From positions 66,845,591 through 66,909,590 of the forward strand of contig OZ038380.1 of the NCBI GenBank assembly GCA_964036045.1: a DNA stretch of 64,000 nt, in the 5' to 3' direction. Shown one piece after another: positions 11,421-22,663 of this stretch (its first letter is position 1; each line of letters begins with the position of its first letter). The notes under the pieces are model-generated. The model was not told the origin of the DNA. It worked only from the letters and a program-made list of their open reading frames with translations, and did no database searches. Source of the DNA: Eutreptiella sp. 'Long Island Sound 2002'. Lineage: Eukaryota > Euglenozoa > Euglenophyceae > Eutreptiales > Eutreptiaceae. A program made the position numbers and the translations under genes.

Positions 11421-14400
11421 ACGTACTGTCCTCAGAAGTTCCGCCAATCCCGCAGGCGGATCTCCCAGCTATCATGCTGAAAGTTGATGGCTTTCCACCT
11501 CTTGGCAGCGACTCGGGGAGCGTCCACCCGCTCCGTTGAGCCACTTCTTGGCCTCCTTGTGGGTCATAATCTTCCCGTCCTTGGCTGCCACCAAGTACAG
11601 CTCCTGGAGCACCTGCGGCAGGCGCCATTGGAATCGTGTGAAGACATATTTCCCCGCCCCCGCGGGATCCATGTCTTCAGTGACAGTCATCCCCCAATCG
11701 TACAGCTTCTCCAGGAACCAGTCGAGGTTGAGGGGGTTCGCATCGCACATGGGGGTCTGATGTCCTTCAGGTCTTCCCACACGGCGGCGTCGGCGGCTTT
11801 AGAGACCATGAACGCCAGTCGCCAGGTCGACCGAAGTTCCCATCGGCGTCCCCCGTGGGTTCCCACGGCTGCCACGTCCATTTCCTGCTCGAAGTCCAAG
11901 TGGCCCCGCTGCTGCTCCTCCACATACGCTCCTCCAAGGACTCCTCAGCGTACGCCTTCTATGTACTCCTCCTCCTCACAGCGCCTGCAGCTGGCTGATC
12001 CCCAGGGTGGGCTGATCCAAAAGTCCTCCACGGGGTCTCCATCGGGATTCTCAACGTCCCACTCCGTGTCCTCATCGGGCACCTCGTCCTGCAGCGATCC
12101 GTATCGGCCATACGCCGGCGGGGCTGGCTCCGGGGCGTGCCTCAGCCGCTTGGGCTGAACGGGGTTTTGGAGGGGGTCACGGCGTCTGCGGTAGTCCGCA
12201 TCCACCCATTCGTCCCGCTCCTCCTCTTCGCTGCGTCGCGGGGGCATTGGTTCGCTCCGTCGGGCGCTGCCACGGGTGGAGCGCGTGTGGTCACTCTGAG
12301 GGGCTTAGGTGCTGCGACACGACCTGCCTGGATCGCGTCCAGGTCCCCAGCTGTTGTCAGAGGCCCACTACAGAGGGGGCGGCCGGTCGCTTCCGTCGCT
12401 CCTCAGGTCTTCCAGCCTGTCCAGCCTCCTCTGCAGCTTGGTGACCACGCCCCTCAGCTTTCCGGCCTGGAAGTTGGCGATGTCCAGCTCCTTCGGGGCC
12501 TTCACGGCGACAACGGCACTCTTGCCGATCTCGATGTTGTTGATCTGCGCCTCACGCTGCAAGCTCCACATCTTCCACTTCAGGTACACGACTCATCGCC
12601 AAATGTCCTCGGGGATTTCCGCTCCCGGCAGTTCGTCCGGGGGGTCTCCACCCGGTGATCCTCCAGGGGGTCCCCTATCCGGTGGCCCTCCGTACAGGGG
12701 TCCACCGGGTGGTCCCCTGCCCGGCGGTCCTCCGGTGGTCATGTGCCTTGGGGTCCAGGTGGTCCACCATCCGGGGGTCCCCTGCTGCTTCATGGGGCAG
12801 CATCCGGGCCGAACTCCATGTCGTCGTCAATGTCCATTTCTCCCCATCGGGGTTTGCATCTCGGTCAGGGTCGGCCGGGGGCGCTTACCCTACTGCGGTA
12901 GGGAGGTGGAGGACCCTCTCCACCAGAGCTTGGGGTGCTGCCGTTGCCTCCTCCGCCACCGGCTCCGGCCGCTCCCACCTTGCTGCCCCTGGGCTCGTGG
13001 TGGGGCAGGCGGCTTCGTACGTGCGCATCGCTGCAGGTGACGAAGGGTCCGGAGTTGCGGGGTTGCCTCTCGCCCGACTTCCGTGGTCGTTCCCGGGTCT
13101 TCTACTTGCCCTTGTGGCGGGAAGGCCCGCGGGGCCGCTGCCCTCGCTCCTCGAAGAGTCCTCCGCCAGTCCGCGTCCAGGTCGATCTGCATCCTGGAGG
13201 CGGGGTCTCCGTCAAAGAACCTCCGGACATGTCCACTCGGGACCCTCGCGGGGGCGTCACGCGGCGGATCTTCCTCTCGGCCTCCTCCATAGCCGCAGCA
13301 GTTGCCTCTGCGGCACGCCTCTCGGACTTCTCGTGGGCACAAGCGGCCTCCTCCTCACGCTGCTGCTGCAGCCGGGCCTTACCCGCCTCTAGGGCCCTGA
13401 GGTCCGCCTCCCTCTTGGCCTTCTCCTCGGCGACCTTCCCTCCCGCGGTCTCGATGGCATTCCGCTTCACAGCGTCGGCTTGGGCTTTCATGTCTGCCTC
13501 CTTTCCTGCCCTCTCTTGGACTAGGGCTTGCTCCAACGCCTTCAGCTCAGATTCCTTCTTCGCCACGGCCTCCTGGGCGGCGAGGGTATCGCGAGCAGCA
13601 GCCGTTTCCCGCGCAGCTGCCTCCGCCTTACGCCTTTCACGGGCAGCTGCTGCTTCCCGCGCGGCTGCGGCCGTAATTGCGGCCGGGATGGCCGCCACGG
13701 CCAAGGCATGTATTGCCAAGCCGTGGTCCCAGTGGGCGGCCTCCTCCTGGGCGATCAGGACGGCTCGGTCCACCGCAGTGTTCTGCTGAGCGGCCCGGTC
13801 TCGGGCAACCAGGAGCTTACAGGCCACGCCGCCGACGCGCTCGCATGCACGGGCCACTTCGCCTAGCCGAGGGGCAGCGAGGGGTGGGACCACACTCCTG
13901 CTGGTGCTGGCGCAGGGTCCCGGGCGGGGCTGCGCTCCCTGGTGGGACGACTCCACATCGCTGCTTGGACCTGAGCTCTTCAGGTGCAGCAGATGGGCAG
14001 GCTTGGCCTTGGATCTTCGGTCAACCGCCATGAAGTCACCCAGGGTGGCGGCACCAGGATGATGGCCGCCCTTGGCCGGGTCGGCTGCGCTCGGCTTTTC
14101 TGTCGGCCGGTCCTCCATGTGGAGGTTGGAGCTGAAGTCAGCGACGTATCGGCTGTCACGCCAGACACGCACCGCTTCTGCTGCCACGCGTACTCCCAGC
14201 CCAGGGCTCGCGATCATGGTTCACATCCTCCCGGATCTCCACGTGCTGGGGCGCAGCTTCCTCCTGGGGCCGAGAGTGGCGATACTCCTGGTCCCACCCA
14301 AAGCCGCGCATGACGCTGTGGACGATGGCCAGGCTCGGCACCCTGGTTGCGTGCTTGGGGCTGGCCATGGGGCTCGGTGGTGGTTGTGGCTGGTTGTTGG

Positions 14401-14603
14401 TGCGGTAGATGCAAAGTGTGTCGTCGACGACGAGGTTCTCGGGGTTGGGGTACTCGTGGCGCCCCGAGTGCCACCCTGGGACTGGGCGGTAGAAGGCTTT
14501 TGACGCTCTCCCGGCAAGGGCCTGGCCACCGGACGCTGCGGCTGACACACAAGCAAGCAGGCAGGCAAAGCACTGCGCTCACAGGGGCATCCTCATAGAA
14601 CAA
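11421..14603 (-). pseudogene. Decayed retrotransposon gag-like gene (coiled-coil and capsid-like parts)
   Basis: Read on the minus strand, coding fragments in changing frames follow one another. They are an N-terminal part (14156-14603), a long Ala/Glu/Lys/Arg-rich region with heptad-like coiled-coil character (13102-14217), a Gly/Pro-rich linker (12593-12890), a helical segment (12368-12589), an acidic stretch (11945-12247) and a gag-like block at 11421-11923. That block has a Trp/Leu-rich pattern (NPLNLDWFLEKLYDWGM, then FQWRLPQVLQELYLVA) and ends near 11425 at an in-frame TGA inside RDWRNF-stop-GQYV. I infer a gag from an LTR element because of this architecture and its resemblance to gag proteins of large algal or protist genomes. 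No pol or LTR was found next to it. At least four frame changes make it a pseudogene. Confidence 0.55.
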
Positions 14604-16214
14604 AGCGATCTAGGATCCTTGCCACTCTGAAAAAAAACAAAGGTATATACAAAAAAACATGAGGGTATATACACAGGTGGGGTAGGAAATGGACTGGGGT
14701 AAGGGTGCCTCAGGGCAAGAAACTCTCAGTACCCAACCATATCCCATTCCTACTTCCCCCTTCCCCAGTGGCATGCAGGTACGTGGGTTCAAACACAACC
14801 CACGGACCTGCCCAAACTGCGGCCTAGATCCCTGCCAAGGGAGAGGTCTCCCAACCAGCCAGGAGCGCGTTTCCAGTAACAAATGAGGTACAAGGTGGAC
14901 CGACAGTGGCTCTCCATGCTCCCCTGATGGCAGGTCCGAGCTTCATTCTGAGCGGGAGCAATGGCCCCGCCATTATCCCCTAGAACTTCGTGGCTGAAAA
15001 TGGGCTTTTTCAGCCAATCCTGACTTTGGCTCAAAAGAAGTCTGAAGTTAACCCTTGGCTGGGCCATGCGAGGGTAGGGACGAAGCACCCAACCCTGTGC
15101 CCTTCGAGTCTCAAGTCCCTAGAGGCTCCATGCAACTTGGTTCCCCCTGATTCCCAGGCATATTGGCGCCATGGGGCCGCCACGTGCGGTCAGGATGCCA
15201 AAACCGAAAAAATGAACCATCTTGGGTGGCCGACCAGGGTTGACTTTTGTGGCGATCTGGTTAAGCCAAGCCTCGATTCAACGGCCTTGACATCTCCTCT
15301 GATCCCATGCATCAGGGTTTTCCTTGCTGTCACCTTGGCTGCCTGCTCTTCCCCGAGGGGATGGTCGCGCAAAGGGGCAGAATACAGCAAGAAAGACAAA
15401 ATTTGGCACCGTGGCACGCACTGTAAGTTGCATAACTCCAGCTAGGCCGGAGGAGCAACTACGAAGCTCCAAGCCAATTGACCCTTGGTCATATGCAACA
15501 AGAATCGCCACTCCCTTCTGGCTAGGCCCCTTGCCCCATGGAGATATGCTATCCCAACTTGGCGTAAAATGGCAAAAACAGCGAAAATTGGCCGACACGG
15601 CCCACACTCACGATCCTATATCTCCATGGCCATGGCAAGCAATAGTCTAACCTAAATCGCTAAAGACACATGGGACTTAGGTCCCAATACATGCCCCATA
15701 TCAACCATCGAGGTCGCCTCGAACCAATTTTCCCCTTAGCGGAAAAATGGTACACGAAAAATGGCAAGAGGCAGCATACCCCATATTGAGCCACTGATGG
15801 CTCTCCCATCCCAAGGAGGAGACACAAGGGGATAGTAACGCAAAATTGTGGCCTTTGGTCAGTGTTGCTCATCTGCTGCTTCACTGGTGCTCACCGTGCG
15901 CGAAACGCATGTCGCGCAAGATCGCAGACGTCACAGAAATACTCAGAGATCAGCCTGTTTTTCGTGATTTTTGATTGACTCTGGAATGTTTTATTATTAT
16001 TACAGTATTGAATATTCGATGGCATCAACAGCGTACGGCATATGTACTTAAGCTCGACGCAAAGGCTCTGTTGTCCGATCGTGTTGCCGGGCCCTACACT
16101 CTGCTCTTTCCTTTGTATGTTAAAGATGCGAAGATTGTGAGTTACTTCGTAGCCTAGCTACGGAGCCTGGTGGGGAGGAGACCATCGACTGCGGAGTTCA
16201 CAAACATGGACGGA
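14604..16214. other. No gene seen
   Basis: Mid-GC sequence with an A-rich patch at 14630-14660. Only short open frames occur on either strand, without motifs, coiled coils or membrane segments that I can identify. A 3' extension of the inverted retroposon pair begins at about 16215. Confidence 0.5.
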
Positions 16215-16700
16215 GGAGCGGTGCTTCAAGGCCACTGGTCCGAGCCCGGCCAGGCTGCATCGGCGACCAGGACAAACGTCACCCGGAGCCATGGCAACAA
16301 CAGAGGACAGGCGAGGCGGCACACTGCCCAGTCAGGGGCCGCCTGCCCAGCAGCGAGGCCCCGCAACTCGTGCCACAGGGGTGAGGCGGACATACCGTAG
16401 ACTCGCGGGAGCAATACCTGCTGTGGTGAGAGATAGTCGACACGGCTGGGCAGTCCCCATAGCTGCTGCCCGCAGGAGAGGGCATGTGACCCTACCCATG
16501 GACAAATGTGGGGATACCCTCCCATACGGGACACCTGGACCGTCTGGCCGCGACACTGCTTTCGCAAGCACCTGCGGCAGCGGCTTAAGACGCACCTGAA
16601 CTAGGGCAGTTGGGGGGACGGGACGTTCCCTTGATAAGACCTTTCTTCTGCATTGCCAAAGGAGGCATCCCGAGCTCCCGAAGATACCTACCTACCTACC
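16215..16700 (+). mobile_element. Short retroposon, copy 1, ending in an (ACCT)n tail
   Basis: About 490 bp, near-identical in order to the reverse complement of 17551-18046. It ends at 16700 in three to four ACCT units. A frame conserved in both copies (16291-16599 here) runs toward the tail and has recognisable shared blocks (RGPATRATGVRR, PMDKCGDTLP, STCGSGLR). A shared 3' simple-sequence end with a conserved frame running into it suggests a 5'-truncated non-LTR element. The protein fragment is not recognised. Confidence 0.6.
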
Positions 16701-17550
16701 TTTGGGGGGGGCAGACATTTTATGAAAAAACTCCTTACTAGTAGTCGTGCGACGATACTACAATACCGTTGCACATGCTCCTAAGCTTTTGTAAATTGCG
16801 GCACAAGGCCGTGAGGAAAGTAGTCCTACATTGCAATTGCCCTAATGCAAAACGCGGCTAGCACAACAAGACAGATCGCTTCCGTTGTCGCTCAGTTGCT
16901 GTGATGCAAAAACCCTTTGCACAATATGAACAATAATCATACGTTATGAGCGTGCAAACGCTCTCCGCAATTCTATGTAAACAATTGCTACTATGTTTGC
17001 GCTGCCTCTCTTGTTTGAGGACGGAATCATCTACAAACCATAGACTTTCTGGAACTGCGACTTCGCACAAAGTTTGAACAGGAACCGGTACAAATTGTCG
17101 TATAGTGTACGATACAGAGGCATTTTCAATGTTGCCCAACACGCTGCGATGCGCACTCGGAAGCCATATTGCGTATCCTAACAACCATCATATTGCTTGT
17201 ATCGTAAGGAAGAAACAATGCAGGCCCGGGTTTACGAAGGAATACGTGCCTCTTTCGCATCAAGTGCCATCTTAGACACCGGACCAAACTGATGATGATG
17301 CGGCCCTAAACGATCAACTCCAGCCTAAAGAATGGAGCTACAAATAGTCTGCTTTGCATAGTGCCATGATGCAATTGATGCAACAAGAACAGTCGAAAAC
17401 CGCTCCCGGCCGGTGGCTGTTTGTTCTTTGGGAAGGGACAGTTTGTGCTGTGCTACCAACATGGCCCTATTGGCTTGCATGGGTCTCGGCAGCATTCAGG
17501 CGCGCCGCCTCGTTCCGTGGTTCTATCCAAGCAACTCGCACCGCCAACAT
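16701..17550. other. Spacer between inverted retroposon copies; no gene called
   Basis: 850 bp of mid-GC DNA between the two tails. A 108-codon minus-strand frame (16858-17184) is Cys- and Ser-rich and has no recognisable motif. I do not treat it as a gene. Confidence 0.5.
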
Positions 17551-18046
17551 AGGTAGGTAGGTAGGTAGGTATCTTCCGGAGCTCGGGATGCCTCCTTTGA
17601 CAATGCAGGAAGAATGTCTTACCAGAGGGACGTCCTGTCCCTCCCACTGCCCTATTTCAGGTGCCTCTTAAGCCGCTCCCGCAGGTGCTTGGGAAGGCAG
17701 TGTCGCGGCCACCCAGTCCAGATGTCCCGAGTGGGAGGGTATCCCCACATTTGTCCATGGGTAGGGCCACATGCCCCCTCCTTTCGGCGGCAGCTATGGG
17801 GGCTGCCCAGCTGTGTGGAGTATCTCTCACCACAGAGGACATTGCTCCCGCGGGTCTACGGTACGACCGCCTCACCCCTGTGGCTCGAGTTGCGGGGCCC
17901 CGCTGCTTGGCAGGCGACCCCCTCCTGGACTGTGTACCGGCTCGCCTGTCAGCGGTTGCTTCCATGGCTCCAGGTGGCGTTTGCCATGGGCCCCGATGCA
18001 GAGTAGCCGGGCTCGGAACAGCGGCCTTGGGGTACCGCCCCTGCTG
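17551..18046 (-). mobile_element. Short retroposon, copy 2, inverted relative to copy 1
   Basis: It starts at 17551 with five AGGT units, the complement of the tail of copy 1, and is homologous to copy 1 over about 490 bp. The minus-strand frame (17657-18091) carries the same blocks as copy 1 (RGPATRATGVRR, PMDKCGDTLP). The tails of the two copies face each other across an 850-bp spacer, so single-stranded DNA or RNA from here could fold into a long stem. The 65-bp minisatellite begins about 90 bp to its right. Confidence 0.6.
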
Positions 18047-18129
18047 CTGGCCCGTTGGGTCGGCTGGGTCGCCCCACTGCGCCCGACCCATGGGGTCTGG
18101 TTTGTTGTTACCCGTTTTTCGGTCGCCCT

Positions 18130-21100
18130 AGACACGCACGTGTGTGCGGTGTCCTGGTCCACTTGGCTCCTGTTCAACGGTGTGCTTGTTCGGTGTGTTG
18201 CTTTGCGCGTGCGGTGTCCTGGACAACTTGGCTCCTGTGCACCAGTGTGCCCGCTCGGTGCGCTGTCTCGCGTGTGCGGTGTCCTGAGACACTTGGTTCC
18301 TGTTCACCAGTGTGCTCCCTCGGTGCCTTGTGTTGTGTGTGCGGTTTACTGGGCCACTTGGCTCCTGATCAGTGGTGTGCCCGCTGTATGCTCTGTCCTG
18401 CGTGTGCGGTGTCCCGGGCCCCTTGGCTCCTGTTGCCCAGTGTGCCTGCTTGGTGGCTGTCTTGCGTGTGCGCTGTCCTGGGACACTTGGATCCTGTTCA
18501 CTGGTGTGTTCGCTCGATGGGTTGTGTCGCGTGTGCGGTTTCTTAGGCCACTTGGCTCCTTTTCAAGGGTGTGCTCGCTCGGTGCGTTGTGTTGCGTGTG
18601 CGGTGTCCTGGGCCACTTGGCTCCTGTTCACCGCTGTGCTATCTCAGCGCGTTGTGTTGCGTGTGCGGTGTCCCGGGACAGTTGACTCCTGTTCAGGGTT
18701 GTGTTCGCTCGGCGTTTTGTGTTGCTGTGCGGTGTCCTGGGCCACTTGGCTCTTGTTCACCAGTGTGCTCACTCGGTGCGCTGTGTTGCGTGTGCCGTGT
18801 CCTGGGCTACTTGACTCCTGTTCAGCGGTGTGCTCGCTCGGCGTGTTGTGGTGCGTGTGCAGTGTCCTGGACCTCTTGGCTCCTGTTCACCGCTGTGCCC
18901 GCTCAATGCGTTGTGTTGCGTGTGCCGTGTCCTGGGCCACTTCGCTCCTGTTCACCGGTGTGCTCGCTCGGTGGGTTGTGTCGCGTGTGCGGTGTCCTGG
19001 GCCACGTGGCTCCTGTTCACCGATGTGTCCGCTCGGTGCATTGTGTGGCGTATGCGGTGACCTGGGCCACTTAACTCCTGTTCACCGGTGTGGCCGCTTG
19101 GCGCGTTGTGTTGCAGGTGCGGTGTCCTGGGCCACTTGGCTCCTGTTCACTGGTGAACACGCTTGGTGCGTTGTGCTGTTGTGCGGTGTCCTGGGCCACT
19201 CGGCTCCTGCTCACCGCTGTGCCCGCTCGGTACGTTGTGTTGCATGTGCCGTGTCCTGGGCCACTCCGCTCCTGTTCACCAGTGTGCCCGCTCGGTGCGC
19301 TGTCTCGCGTGTGCGGTGTCCTCAGATACTTGGTTCCTGTTCACCGGTGTGCTCCCTCGGTGCCTTGTGATGTGTGTGCGGTTTACTGGGCCACTTGGCT
19401 CCTGATCAGTGGTGTGCCCGCTCTATGCTCTGTCCTGCGTGTGCGCTGTCCTGGGCCACTTGGCTCCTGTTCAGAGGTGTGTTCGCTCGATGGGTTGTGT
19501 CGCGTGTGCGGTGTCTTAGGCCACTTGGCTCCTTTTCAAGGGTGTGCTCGCTCGGTGCGTTGTGTTGCGTGTGCGGTGTCCTGGGCCACTTGGCTCCTGT
19601 TCACGGCTGTGCTATCTCAGCGCGTTGTGTTGCGTGTGCGGTGTCCTGGGACAGTTGACTCCTGTTCAGGGTTGTGTTCGCTCGGCGTTTTGTGTTGCTG
19701 TGCGGTGTCCTGGGCCACTTGGCTCTTGTTCACCAGTGTGCTCACTCGGTGCGCTGTGTTGCAAGTGCCGTGTCCTGGGCTACTTGACTCCTGTTCAGCA
19801 GTGTGCTCGCTCGGCGTGTTGTGGTGCGTGTGCAGTGTCCTGGACCTCTTGGCTCCTGTTCACCGCTGTGCCCGCTCGGTGCGTTGTGTTGCGTGTGCCG
19901 TGTCCTGGGCCACTTCGCTCCTGTTCACCGGTGTGCTCGCTCGGTGGGTTGTGTCGCGTGTGCGGTGTCCTGGGCCACGTGGCTCCTGTTCACTGATGTG
20001 TCCGCTCGGTGCATTGTGTGGCGTGTGCGGTGACCTGGGCCACTTAACTCCTGTTCACCGGTGTGGCCGCTTGGCGCTTTGTGTTGCAGGTGCGGTGTCC
20101 TGGGCCACTTGGCTCCTGTTCACTGGTGGGCACGCTTGGTGCGTTGTGCTGTTGTGCGGTGTCCAGGGCCACTCGGCTCCTGCTCACCGCTGTGCCCGCT
20201 CGGTACGTTGTGTTGCATGTGCCGTGTCCTGGGCCACTTCGCTCCTGTTCACCGGTGTGCTCGCTCAGTGTTTTGTGTTGCGTGTGCGGTGTCCTGGGCC
20301 ACTTGGCTCCCGTTCACCAGTGTGCTCGCTCAGTGCGTTGTGTGGCGTGTGCGGTGTCCCCGGCCACTTGACTCCTGTTCACTGGTGTGCTCGCTTGGCG
20401 TGTTGTGGTGCTTGTGCGGTGTTCTGGGCCTCTTAGCTCCTGTTCACCGCTCTCCTTGGTGCGTTGTGTTGCGTGTGCGGTGTCCTGCGCAACTTGGCTC
20501 CTGTTCAGTGGTGTGCTCGCTCGATCCCTTGTGTTGAGTATGCGGTCTCCTGGGTCACTTGGCTCCCGTTCGCCTCTGTGCCCGCTCGGCGCGCTGTGTT
20601 CTATGTGCGGTGTCCTTGGCCACTTTGCTCCTGTTCACCAGTGCGCACGCTTGGTGCGTTGGGTTTTTGTGGCCACTTGGCTCCTGATCTCCGATGTGCC
20701 CTCTCAGTGCGTTGTGTTGCATGTGCGGTGCCCTAGGCCACTTCGCTTTTGTTCACCGGTGTGCTCCCTCGGCGATTTGTGTTGCCTGTGCGGTGTCCTG
20801 GGCCACTTGGCTCCTGTTCGCCAAAGTGCTCGCTCGGTGCGTTATGTGGCGTGTGCGGTGTCCTGAGCCACTGGGCTCCTGTTCACTGTTGTGCTCGCTC
20901 AGTTGGTTGTGTCGCGTGTGCGGTGTGCTTGGCCACTTGGCTTCTGTTGACCGGTGTGCCCGCTTGGCGCGTTGTGTGGCGTGTGCGGTGTCAAGGGCCA
21001 CTTGGCTCCTGTTCACCGGTGTGCTCCCTCGGCGTGTTGTGGTTCGTGTGCAGTGTCCCCGGCCTCTTGGCTCCTGTTTACCGCTGTGCCCACTCTGTGT

Positions 21101-22235
21101 GTTGTGTTGCGTGTGCGGTGTCCTGGGCCACTTGGCTCCTGTTCATCGGTCTGCTCGCTGGGCGCATTTCGTTGCGCGTGCAGTGTCCATGGCCGCTTCA
21201 CTCCTGCTCACCGGTGTGCCCGCCTGGCGCGTTGTGTTGCATGTGCGGTGTCCTGGGCCACTTGGCTCCTGTTCACCAGTGCACACGCTTGGTGCCCTGT
21301 GTTGTTGTGCGGTGTCCTGGACCACTGCACTCCTGTTCACCGGTGTGCCCGCTTGGTGCGTTGTGTTGCTTGTGCCGTGTCTGGGCCACTTCGCTCCTGT
21401 TCACCGGTATGCTCGCTCGCCGTTCTGTGTTGCGTGTGCGGTGTCCTGGGCCACTTGACTTCAGTTCACCAGTGTGCTCGCTCCGTGCGTTGTGTGGCGT
21501 GTGCGGTGTCCTGGGCCACTTGGCTCCTGTTCAACAGTGTGCTCGCTTGGCGTTTTGTGGTGCGTATGCGGTGTCCTGGGCCACTTAACTCCTGTTCACC
21601 GGTGTGGCCGCTTGGCGCGTTGTGTTGCCTGTGCGGTGTCCTGGTCCACTTGGCTCCAGTTCAGCAGTGCGCATGTTTGTTGCGTTTCGTTGTTGTGGTG
21701 GTGTCCTGGGCCACTTGGCTCCTGATCAGCGGTGTGCCCGCTCGGTGCCTGGTGTTGTATGTGCGGTGTCCTTGGCCACTTCGCTCCTGTTCACCGGTGT
21801 GCCCGCTTGGCGCGTTGTGTTGCGTGTGCGGTGTCCTGGGCCACTTGGTTCCTGTTCACCAGTGTGCTAGCTCGGTGCGCTGCGATGCGTGTGTGCGCTG
21901 TCCTAGGCCACTGGGCTCCTGTTCTCCGATGTGCCCGCTCGGTGTGTTGTGTCGCGTCCGCGGTGTCTGGGGCCTTCTGGCTTCTGTTCACCGGTGTGCC
22001 AGCGCCGTGCGTTGTGTTGCGTGTGCGGTGTTGTGGGCCAGTTGGCTCCTGTTCACCCGTGCGCTCGCTCGGCCTGTTCTGTTGCGTGCGCCGTGTTCTC
22101 GGCCTCTTGGCTCCTGTTCACCGGTGTGCTCGCTCGGTGTGTTGTGCTGTGTGTTGTCTGTGCGGTGTCCTGAGCCTGTTGGCACCTGTACACCGGTGTG
22201 CGCGCTCGGTGTGTGGTGTTGCGTGTGTGGGGCGT
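18130..22235. repeat. 65-bp minisatellite array, ~60 units, with ~973-bp higher-order repeat
   Basis: The unit reads roughly as a GGTGTCCTGGGCCACTTGGC core followed by TCCTGTTCACCGGTGTGCTC and then a GCTCGGTGCGTTGTGTTGCG-type end. Units vary by scattered substitutions and small indels. Distinctive variants recur about 973 bp apart (the TTTTCAAGGGTGTGCT variant near 18560 and 19532, and the CTATCTCAGCGCG variant shortly after each), i.e. about 15 monomers. The period is not a multiple of three and the consensus lacks stops on the plus strand, so all three plus frames stay open for hundreds of codons and give the same Cys/Leu-rich 65-residue pattern. I treat these frames as artefacts. Confidence 0.9.
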
Positions 22236-22663
22236 CGCTGCGGGGCGCGCACTCGTCCATCCGGACGGCGGCTATACGTAGCCGGCAGGGGCTGCGTCTT
22301 ATGGCTTCGAACAGCAGCAGCGCAGCGAGCGCGCAAGTCGCAGTCGCAATCGCACTGCAGTCTGTGAAAACTTAACAAGCATGGAATGCCAGTTGTGTGA
22401 ATAAAGTGCTGTAAGATACTTCGATCTCTGGACAGGGTTTTTGTCTTCAAATTTATGAAGTGTCTATGTATTGGTGCCCCGTTTAAGGATGCTGCGAGGT
22501 TTGTGGATTTGGGATTTTGGATTTTGAGGAACAGGAGGCACAGGAGTACAAGAGAGTTCCCAGGAAACAAACGACAACAGGTGGTAGCCAGCTAGGTGGC
22601 GGGGAGATCAATATTCGAGATCAATCTTCGATGCCATCAACTTGATTTGGATTTTGATTTACA
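22236..22663 (+). other. Leader of Ty3-like element with candidate primer-binding site
   Basis: Between the minisatellite and the gag start there is an AATAAA-containing stretch (near 22400), then at 22472-22482 TGGTGCCCCGT. This begins with TGG, as expected for a site pairing with the CCA end of a tRNA. The gag ATG follows at 22664. A terminal CA of the preceding LTR is not obvious and no second LTR was found, so this is tentative. Confidence 0.35.

Noticed and set aside
15010-15045. Relic of a dinoflagellate spliced leader (TTTGGCTCAAAAG)
   Set aside because: Only about 12 bases resemble the leader and no downstream gene follows. Not usable to place the organism.
16858-17184. 108-codon minus-strand ORF
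   Set aside because: No motif, no plausible start context and no homology by eye.
18130-22235. CRISPR array
   Set aside because: Units are contiguous tandem repeats without unique spacers, and the genome is eukaryotic.
18055-22375. Cys/Leu-rich proteins of 150-470 codons
   Set aside because: They are translations of the 65-bp minisatellite, present in all three forward frames.
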